Assembly: GCA_002591605.1 (NCBI GenBank)
Contig: PCDA01000013.1
Span: forward strand, 19,680 to 30,059
Length of the DNA: 10,380 nucleotides
Direction of reading: 5' to 3'
From: Fidelibacterota bacterium
GTDB taxonomy: Bacteria > Marinisomatota > Marinisomatia > SCGC-AAA003-L08 > TMED161
Positions 1 through 5,828 of this stretch are shown here, piece after piece. Every line of letters starts with the position of its first letter. The stretch's first letter is position 1. Both the position numbers and the translations under genes were made by a program. The notes beneath the pieces were generated by a model. The model ran no database searches and was not told the origin of the DNA. It saw nothing but the letters and a program-made list of their open reading frames with translations.

Positions 1-1
1 A

Positions 2-1036
2 TATGATTATTCTAGAGCTGGTAACCCCACCAGAACGAATTTAGAAGAAAATATCTGTTCTCTTGAGAATGGCCAAGATGCTATATCATTTTCATCGGGG
101 CTATCTGCCATAAATTCGGTTGTACAATTATTTTCAACAGGCGACCACATGATTTTTACTGACAATGTATATGGTGGTACGTTTAGATTGTTAAATACAA
201 TTATAACAAAATATCAAATTGAGCAAAGTTGGGTAGATACATCTAATGTTAATAATATAGTATCAGCTATTAAGGATAATACAAAATTAATTTTTATTGA
301 ATCTCCTACAAACCCAATGATGACTTTATCTGATATAAGAAGTATATGTGATATTGCTCATGATAAAGGTATACTTGTTGCAGTAGACAATACATTCATG
401 TCTCCCTATTTCCAACGTCCAATTGAACTTGGGGCAGATTTTGTCATTCATAGTACTACAAAATATATAAATGGCCATAGTGATGTAATAGGTGGAGTCG
501 TCATTGCTAAAACTAAAGAATACGGTGAAAAATTACATTATATTCAAATGTCTGTCGGTGCCGTTCCTGGTCCATTTGATTGTTGGTTAACACAGCGATC
601 AATAAAAACTCTTCATCTTAGAATGCCTAGACATAATGAGAATGGTATGAAAGTTGCAAAGTTTCTAGAAAAGTCAGCTAAAATTAAAAAAATATATTAC
701 CCTGGACTAACTAGTCATCCTCAGAATGATCTTGCAAAAAAACAACAATTAGACCCAAATGGAGAACCCGGATTTGGAGCAATGATATCAATTGATTTGG
801 AGACTTTAGACCGAGCTGCTATGTTTTGTAAAAATCTAAAAATATTCATATTGGCTGAAAGTTTAGGGGGAGTTGAGAGTTTAATTTGTCACCCAGCAAA
901 AATGACTCATGCATCTTTGGGAGCTGAAAAAAGAAAAAAACTTGGTATTTCTGATGGTCTTTTAAGACTTTCTGTCGGAGTGGAAGACGCTGATGATCTC
1001 ATTGCTGCACTAGAAGTTGCATTAAGCAGTATTTAA
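2..1036 (+). CDS. Cystathionine gamma-synthase/gamma-lyase family PLP enzyme, 5'-truncated
   Basis: This is the C-terminal part of a cytoplasmic PLP-dependent enzyme of the Cys/Met metabolism family, which makes or cleaves cystathionine or related thioethers in transsulfuration. The open frame runs in from the window edge (first full codon at base 2). The 49 codons before the internal ATG at 149 encode YSRAGNPTR and FSSGLSAI, both family hallmarks, so that ATG is not the start. About 344 residues are visible, and roughly 35-60 N-terminal residues should be missing. The Schiff-base lysine lies in STTKY (codon 461-463), preceded by VDNTFMSPYFQRP and followed by NGHSDVIGG. LAESLGGVESL and the carboxylate-binding Arg of LLRLSVG are intact. 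Motifs such as GAVPGPFDC, YPGLTSHPQ and KMTHAS resemble cystathionine gamma-lyases, but synthase and lyase are hard to separate by sequence. The family call is secure; the exact reaction is open. A 118-bp gap separates it from the surface gene downstream, with no clear terminator. Confidence 0.93.
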   Translation, partial: YDYSRAGNPTRTNLEENICSLENGQDAISFSSGLSAINSVVQLFSTGDHMIFTDNVYGGTFRLLNTIITKYQIEQSWVDTSNVNNIVSAIKDNTKLIFIESPTNPMMTLSDIRSICDIAHDKGILVAVDNTFMSPYFQRPIELGADFVIHSTTKYINGHSDVIGGVVIAKTKEYGEKLHYIQMSVGAVPGPFDCWLTQRSIKTLHLRMPRHNENGMKVAKFLEKSAKIKKIYYPGLTSHPQNDLAKKQQLDPNGEPGFGAMISIDLETLDRAAMFCKNLKIFILAESLGGVESLICHPAKMTHASLGAEKRKKLGISDGLLRLSVGVEDADDLIAALEVALSSI

Positions 1037-1066
1037 ATTCTTTTGTAACATATTTTCACAGAAAAG

Positions 1067-1131
1067 TTTACATTATATATCTATCCTTTATGTAATTTGT
1101 TGACGGATGGCAAAAATTTATAAAGTATAAT
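1067..1131 (+). promoter_or_regulatory. Candidate promoter(s) for the large surface-protein gene
   Basis: Two sigma70-like pairs can be drawn in the 118-bp gap before the gene at 1155. TTTACA (1067-1072) and TGTAAT (1091-1096) are separated by 18 bases, each one mismatch from consensus. TTGACG (1100-1105) and a perfect TATAAT (1126-1131) are separated by 20 bases, which is longer than usual. In such AT-rich DNA both could be chance matches, and relatives of Bacteroidetes may use a different -33/-7 signal. It is listed because a promoter is expected here and nothing else in the gap is distinctive. Confidence 0.35.
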
Positions 1132-1154
1132 AACAATCTCGGAGGCGAACTATT

Positions 1155-4100
1155 ATGAAATTATTAAAAAACCTTTTAACTATTGGGGTATTTATGATAT
1201 CCTTATTCTCTTTTACCTTCTCTCAAGATGTAACTTTAAGTCTTGATGGAGGTAATTTAGATTATTTAAGCTCAGAAGATATTGCAGGATTTCAATTTTC
1301 ACATAACGGCTGTGTAACTGGTGCTGCTGGTGGTGATGCTGCTGCAAATGGATTTTCAGTTTCAGCTAGTGGAAGTGCAGTTATAGCATTTTCGTTTACA
1401 GGCTCTGTCGTTCCATCTGGTAGCGGTACACTTGTTGAACTTTCAGGCTCTGTTACAGAAGATTGTTTGTCAGAATTCATATTCTCGGATTCTAGTGGAA
1501 GTCCACTTTCTGTAGAATTTGGTGCTGGTTCTACTGATGGTGGCGATGATGGCTCTACAGAGGATATATGTGCCGAGTATGCGGATCAAGAAAGTTGTGA
1601 AGATGTATGTTGTACATGGGATGAAGAAAATTCAACATGTGCTGATACGGATGATGGGCCACCAGAATGCACGAGCACATGTACTGGTTATGATGATTAT
1701 CCTGAAGTAGGTTGTATGGAAGATATATGTGCCTATTTTGAAGCTAATCCAATTGGGGATGATTGCTATGCTACATGTGATGAAGAGACATTAGAAATTT
1801 TAGAGTTTTTTGCAGGTATGTGTAGTGGTGATGATGGAGGAGATGATGGATCTGATGACGGAGGAGATGGCGGTGGCTTAGATGGTTACACTTTATCTAT
1901 TGGTGAGGTTACTGATACATCAATGGAAATTATTATGAATAATGAAGATTTAGTTGCTGGCTTTCAGTTCGCAGTTTCTGGATTATCCGGTGCTTCGGCA
2001 GCAGGTGGTTCTGCGGAGGCAGCAGGTTTTAGTGTTTCAGTTGGACCGACTGGAACTGTATTAGGATTTTCATTTACAGGAGCAACTATACCTGCTGGCA
2101 ATGGTCTTTTAACATTAATCACATTTGAATCAATGGATAGCGAAGTGTGTATTACAGATGTAGTTCTATCTGACTCTGCAGGATTAGCTTTAGATGTTGA
2201 GGTTGGTGATTGTTACTGTGCACTTACATTGGACTGCGCGGGTGAATGTGGCGGTACTGCCGTTGAAGATTGCACGGGTGAATGTAATGGTGATGCTGTT
2301 ATTGACTGTGCGGGCGTTTGTGATGGTGATGCTGTTGAAGATTGTTTAGGTGAGTGTAATGGTGATGCTATTGTAGACTGTGCAGGTGACTGTGAAGGAA
2401 CAGCCGTTGAGGATGTTTGTGGTGAATGCAATGGCTCTGAGACCGATGTAAATAATTGTTTTGATAGTAATGAACTGTTCATTCATAGTTTTACTCCAAC
2501 TTCAGATACAACCGCTAGACTTGATTTATATATGTCAAACCTAGAACCTGTATCGGGATTTGAGTTCAGAGTGACCTCAAGTCTTTCTGGTTTTGATTTA
2601 GGTAGTGCCTATGGTGGCTCTGCTGCAGACCCCGCTTCAGATTTCAGTGTATCTACAAGTGGCTCGGGTATGGTCCTTGGATTTTCATTTACCGGGGGAT
2701 CAATTCCTTATGGTTATGGACTTTTAACAAGTATTGATGTCACCTTAGATAGTACTGAAGATATGGTTGGGTATATCTATTTAGATGATGTTGTAATGGC
2801 TGACCAATCGGGTGTTCAAATAGATTTTGGTTTTGAGCCATATTTTAGTATCGGTGGCGCACCAGATGCACCAATGGCTCCTATGAATCTTACTGCGGAA
2901 GTCGTTGAAACTATTAACGTAGATATTTTATGGGACGCTGCAGATGGTGCTGATTATTATACACTTTATAGAAATGGTCAAGTCGTTGCTACTCCATCAA
3001 CTCCAGGTCATTTTGATGCTAATCTTGATTATGATACGTCGTATACATATATGGTAAGTGCTGGAAATGGTGCAGGAGACTCAGGAATGTCTTCAAGTGT
3101 TACCGTCACTACAGGTATTGAGCCATTTGATCCAATTCCACCTTCAAATCTTATGGCCATGGCTGGTGATGAGCAGATTACATTAACATGGGAAGCTCCT
3201 GTAGGTCCCCAAGAAGCTGTTGACTGTGTTGGTACTGAATTTGATCCATTTGATGCACAGTATACAGGGTATGATTGTCTTGTTTGTGGATTAGAAAATG
3301 ATGCTGGTGAAATATGTGGAGATGGTTTGGGTGAGGCTTGCGTTGATTGGCTGGATGATGGATATTGTGACGATGGATCGTTTGGATTTGATTTTACCTG
3401 CGAGGCATTTGGATGTGATTGTACAGACTGTGGTATGGAATGCGAAGATCCTAATAGCCATTGCGGTGAGCCAGTTCCATGCACTGAAATTACTAATTTA
3501 ACGGTAACTGGATTAACCGATATTGATGGTGATGGTGTGGATGACCCATGCTATGATGCAGCTGATGGAACTTCATCTCATTACTTTTTATTATCATGGG
3601 AGGGTGATTGCCCGGTTACTGATATTTATTGGGGAGTAGATAATCCTTATGAGAATGGTGGAAACTTTGGATCTTTTCCTGGTCCAACACTAATGTTTTA
3701 TGGTTTTGGTCCAAATGAAGCCTATCAATTTGTTGTAACCAACTCTACTCAATCTCCTCCAGTAGAATCTAACATTGCTGAAGGTGCAACTGGTCCTGAA
3801 GATTGTGCTGCAGATAGTGCACCATGTAGTGAGCAGCCAGGTATGGTTGATGATTGTTCTGGTGATGGTGATTGTTGCGCAGAGTCATGGATTGGTGATG
3901 GATATTGTGATGATGAGAGTCAAGAATTTGGATGTGATCTTTCATGTTATGAAGGTGAAACTGCTGATTGCGGCGGAATGATGTCCCCAGGCTCTGGATC
4001 ATTACAGCAAAAACTTGCTCATTTAAATCAGTATAATAGAGTATCTAATGATTATCCATATACTGTGATGCCAACATCAAAAGAGACCGGTGAGCTTGCA

Positions 4101-5726
4101 GATTATTCATATGAAAGCAGTGTAAATACGCAAACTCGTGAAGAATTATTATCATATAAAATTTATATGAGTACAACCGCAGGTGACTATGAGCATGTTG
4201 CAACTGCAGGTCCAAATGATTATAGTTATACGATGACTGGACTTGATAATGGAACCTTGTATTATTTTGTTGCTACTGCAGTATATCAAGGATTTGATGA
4301 TACTCAGCCTGAGCTTGAATCTGGATATTCAAATATCACTTCTGCAACACCAGTACCATTTCAGGCTCCAGTTCCACAAAACTTAATGGCATCTCCTGGA
4401 GATAATGAAGCAATGTTAAGCTGGGATAGTGTTATCGAAGAGCGTGAGGAAGCATTTGTAGGATATAATGTATATCGGTCAACAACAAGTGGTAGTTCAT
4501 ATGCTTTTGTTGCAGCGATCACTGGTGATGAGACTATGTATACAGATACAGGGCTTGATAATAGTCAAATGTATTATTATGTAGTTACCTCTCAGTATGA
4601 AGATACTGAGTCTGCATACTCAAATGAAGCATCAGCACAGCCAATGGATTTTATTCAGCTTAGCATGAGTGATGTTGAGGGAATCTATGCTCCTGGTGAT
4701 ACATTTGATGTAACCATCTCATGGGAAAACCCAGGTACAATTGCAGGTATTCAGCTTGTACTTGAGGATCTTCCTGAGGCGGTTACGATGACCAATGTTG
4801 AAGGACTTGGAGCTCTAGCAGGTGAAGACTTAAATGCCTACAGTTCAGATTATAACGGAGTTGCAACCATTCTTTGGTTTAGTCTCACAGGCGCTACTTT
4901 AGGAGCAGGTGAAGGTGAAATTGCTCGTGTAACATTTGAGGTTAATGATGATGCTGGATGTGGTAGCTTCGATCTTAACTTTTCTGATGATGCAACGGGA
5001 ACCGTATTCTCTGATAGCAATGGTCTTGCATATTTCTGGGATGGGGAAGGACAAAGTATAAATACTATTTGTGATGCAAATTTATCATTGGTACAAGTAT
5101 CAGAAACGGTATTTGAGGTTCATATGGTAAATACAGTTGATGTTGCTGGATTCCAGTTTGACTTGGTTGATACTCCGGATAATTTTAGTATCTCAACATC
5201 TTCTACAACAGCTAGAACCAGTGGATACATTGTAAGTACTAATGCAAGTGGTACTGTGATTGGATTTTCAATTACAGGTGGAACGATTGCACCTGGATCA
5301 GGAGCCATAGTACAGATCACTGCAGGTAGTTCGCTAAATGATACTGAGGTATGTTTTGATAATATCGTTCTTGCAGATCCAACTGGTGCAGAAATTGAAG
5401 CGAGATCTGAATGTATCATGTTTAGCGATGAACTAGCTAATGATGAATTAGAAATCCCTAATAATTTCTCAATTAGCAAAATTTATCCAAACCCATTCAA
5501 CCCTAGTACAACTATTGAATGGACAATGAAAGAGTTTGGAAGTCATAGACTAGATGTATATAATACCAATGGTCAGCTTATTGATGTTATAAGTAATGGT
5601 TACATATCTCCAGGATACAAACAAAGTACGTGGGATGCGAGCAACCATGCTTCAGGTATTTACATTATTAGATTAGTCATTAATAATAATCTAGTAAGCT
5701 CCAATAAGGTAATGCTTGTTAAATAA
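1155..5726 (+). CDS. Large secreted modular surface protein: cohesin-like and FN3 domains, Cys-rich repeats, sorting-type C-terminal domain
   Basis: The start is fixed by GGAGG at 1141-1145, nine bases before the ATG, and by a signal peptide at once (K2-K5, hydrophobic 7-22, likely cleavage near FTFS-Q). Domains by residue: cohesin-like copy 1 (24-125); a 12-Cys segment (139-223) in Asp/Gly linkers; copy 2 (244-352); a 12-residue Cys repeat array (360-429); copy 3 (440-567); FN3 (570-654); an FN3 starting at 656 but resuming at about 996-1066 after a Cys-rich insertion; FN3 (1067-1163); copies 4 (1164-1302) and 5 (1303-1425); and a C-terminal sorting-type domain (1435-1523) with [14 protein letters not shown] and a final KVMLVK. 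The copies share AGFQF-like and GFSFTG-like motifs (residues 44/78, 268/304, 467/509, 1197/1241, 1331/1370). Known for the family: such C-terminal domains direct type IX-like export and surface attachment in Bacteroidetes. Inferred: an adhesive or scaffold surface protein. No catalytic motif is seen and the ligand is unknown. The protein is very acidic, with no Lys between residues 6 and 952. Confidence 0.9.
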   Translation: MKLLKNLLTIGVFMISLFSFTFSQDVTLSLDGGNLDYLSSEDIAGFQFSHNGCVTGAAGGDAAANGFSVSASGSAVIAFSFTGSVVPSGSGTLVELSGSVTEDCLSEFIFSDSSGSPLSVEFGAGSTDGGDDGSTEDICAEYADQESCEDVCCTWDEENSTCADTDDGPPECTSTCTGYDDYPEVGCMEDICAYFEANPIGDDCYATCDEETLEILEFFAGMCSGDDGGDDGSDDGGDGGGLDGYTLSIGEVTDTSMEIIMNNEDLVAGFQFAVSGLSGASAAGGSAEAAGFSVSVGPTGTVLGFSFTGATIPAGNGLLTLITFESMDSEVCITDVVLSDSAGLALDVEVGDCYCALTLDCAGECGGTAVEDCTGECNGDAVIDCAGVCDGDAVEDCLGECNGDAIVDCAGDCEGTAVEDVCGECNGSETDVNNCFDSNELFIHSFTPTSDTTARLDLYMSNLEPVSGFEFRVTSSLSGFDLGSAYGGSAADPASDFSVSTSGSGMVLGFSFTGGSIPYGYGLLTSIDVTLDSTEDMVGYIYLDDVVMADQSGVQIDFGFEPYFSIGGAPDAPMAPMNLTAEVVETINVDILWDAADGADYYTLYRNGQVVATPSTPGHFDANLDYDTSYTYMVSAGNGAGDSGMSSSVTVTTGIEPFDPIPPSNLMAMAGDEQITLTWEAPVGPQEAVDCVGTEFDPFDAQYTGYDCLVCGLENDAGEICGDGLGEACVDWLDDGYCDDGSFGFDFTCEAFGCDCTDCGMECEDPNSHCGEPVPCTEITNLTVTGLTDIDGDGVDDPCYDAADGTSSHYFLLSWEGDCPVTDIYWGVDNPYENGGNFGSFPGPTLMFYGFGPNEAYQFVVTNSTQSPPVESNIAEGATGPEDCAADSAPCSEQPGMVDDCSGDGDCCAESWIGDGYCDDESQEFGCDLSCYEGETADCGGMMSPGSGSLQQKLAHLNQYNRVSNDYPYTVMPTSKETGELADYSYESSVNTQTREELLSYKIYMSTTAGDYEHVATAGPNDYSYTMTGLDNGTLYYFVATAVYQGFDDTQPELESGYSNITSATPVPFQAPVPQNLMASPGDNEAMLSWDSVIEEREEAFVGYNVYRSTTSGSSYAFVAAITGDETMYTDTGLDNSQMYYYVVTSQYEDTESAYSNEASAQPMDFIQLSMSDVEGIYAPGDTFDVTISWENPGTIAGIQLVLEDLPEAVTMTNVEGLGALAGEDLNAYSSDYNGVATILWFSLTGATLGAGEGEIARVTFEVNDDAGCGSFDLNFSDDATGTVFSDSNGLAYFWDGEGQSINTICDANLSLVQVSETVFEVHMVNTVDVAGFQFDLVDTPDNFSISTSSTTARTSGYIVSTNASGTVIGFSITGGTIAPGSGAIVQITAGSSLNDTEVCFDNIVLADPTGAEIEARSECIMFSDELANDELEIPNNFSISKIYPNPFNPSTTIEWTMKEFGSHRLDVYNTNGQLIDVISNGYISPGYKQSTWDASNHASGIYIIRLVINNNLVSSNKVMLVK
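2232..2441 (+). repeat. 36-bp coding repeat array (12-residue DC.GEC.G.AV. Cys repeats)
   Basis: Five consecutive 36-base units begin at 2232, 2268, 2304, 2340 and 2376, with a sixth partial unit at 2412-2441. Each encodes a 12-residue unit of the form D-C-x-G-x-C-x-G-x-A-V/I-x (DCAGECGGTAVE, DCTGECNGDAVI, DCAGVCDGDAVE, DCLGECNGDAIV, DCAGDCEGTAVE), and the last drifts to DVCGECNG. The two Cys per unit are four residues apart, compatible with a disulfide-stabilised stalk or metal-binding loops. Units have diverged at the DNA level, so the array is old or under selection on protein rather than freshly expanded. It separates cohesin-like copies 2 and 3. A related module occurs in the downstream gene at 6393-6568. 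Confidence 0.9.
3204..4139 (+). other. Region encoding a Cys-rich insertion inside an FN3 domain (residues about 684-995)
   Basis: The FN3 that opens at residues 656-683 (PPSNLMAMAGDEQITLTWEAP) breaks off after its second strand. Matching later strands appear only at about 996-1066 (LLSYKIYMSTTAG, TGLDNGTLYYFVATA, SGYSNITSATP). The next FN3 (1067-1163) is uninterrupted and shows the same strands joined directly (LSWDSV, then FVGYNVYRSTTSG), which locates the break. The roughly 310-residue insert holds two Notch/LNR-like DGYCDD modules (726-770 with eight Cys; 907-940 with six Cys), a further FN3/Ig-like stretch between them (about 775-880) and a Ser/Asn/Tyr-rich tail (943-995). The domain calls are my reading of the motifs, without a profile search. 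Confidence 0.6.
5457..5723 (+). other. Region encoding the C-terminal sorting-type domain of the 1523-residue protein
   Basis: Residues 1435-1523 begin with [19 protein letters not shown] and continue with RLDVYNTNGQLI, STWDASNHASGIYIIRL and a terminal KVMLVK. This is the order seen in type-A C-terminal domains used by type IX secretion (TIGR04183-like) and in the similar YPNPFNP domains of Marinimicrobia, Calditrichota and Ignavibacteria proteins. It predicts export across the outer membrane and cell-surface anchoring. The machinery itself is not encoded here. Confidence 0.85.
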
Positions 5727-5735
5727 TGTGACTTA

Positions 5736-5751
5736 GTTAACATTTGTTAAC
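5736..5751. promoter_or_regulatory. 16-bp dyad GTTAACA-TT-TGTTAAC, possible operator
   Basis: Two 7-base arms form a perfect inverted repeat around a 2-base centre, starting nine bases after the stop codon of the large surface gene. The left arm contains TTAACA (5737-5742), which with CATAAT (5759-5764) and a 16-base spacer makes a plausible sigma70-like promoter for the 886-residue gene. The dyad would then cover the -35 box and the start of the spacer, a usual place for a repressor site. This is inference; short AT-rich palindromes also arise by chance. Confidence 0.35.
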
Positions 5752-5764
5752 AAAAAGACATAAT

Positions 5765-5809
5765 AACTTCCTCTGGTATTAAAAATAAATTTTAATGCCA
5801 GAGGAAGTT
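5765..5809 (+). terminator. Strong 20-bp stem-loop between the two surface genes (terminator or 5'-UTR hairpin)
   Basis: The left arm 5765-5784 pairs with the right arm 5790-5809 over all 20 positions, with one G-U pair (5777 with 5797) and a five-base loop. No T-run follows the right arm, so it is not a classical rho-independent terminator for the upstream gene. The Shine-Dalgarno AAGGAGG of the next gene starts only six bases beyond it, at 5816. The hairpin could end or protect the 3' end of the upstream transcript, or sit in the leader of the downstream message. If transcription starts from the candidate promoter at 5737-5764, the stem would lie at the very 5' end of the mRNA. Confidence 0.7.
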
Positions 5810-5828
5810 CATCATAAGGAGGAGAAAT

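Noticed and set aside
149..1036. ATG at 149 as the start of the PLP enzyme
   Set aside because: The same frame is open back to base 2 and encodes the family motifs YSRAGNPTR and FSSGLSAI, so the gene is cut by the window edge and this ATG is internal.
1044..1072. Hairpin after the PLP enzyme gene as its terminator
   Set aside because: Only short interrupted AT pairing (TGTAA/TTACA and TTTT/AAAA with mismatches) and no T-run; too weak to call.
2232..2441. CRISPR-like array because of the regular 36-base spacing
   Set aside because: The units abut without spacers, diverge from each other and encode an in-frame cysteine repeat.
2213..2482. Minus-strand ORF of 89 codons opposite the Cys repeat array
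   Set aside because: It mirrors the 36-base periodicity of the coding strand, is Ser/Pro/Gln low-complexity and has no ribosome site; it is a shadow.
3029..3484. Minus-strand ORF of 151 codons inside the large surface gene
   Set aside because: Its composition (Ser, Pro, Gln) is the antisense of Asp/Gly/Cys-rich codons, with no motif and no start signals. The same applies to the minus-strand ORF at 5120-5479.
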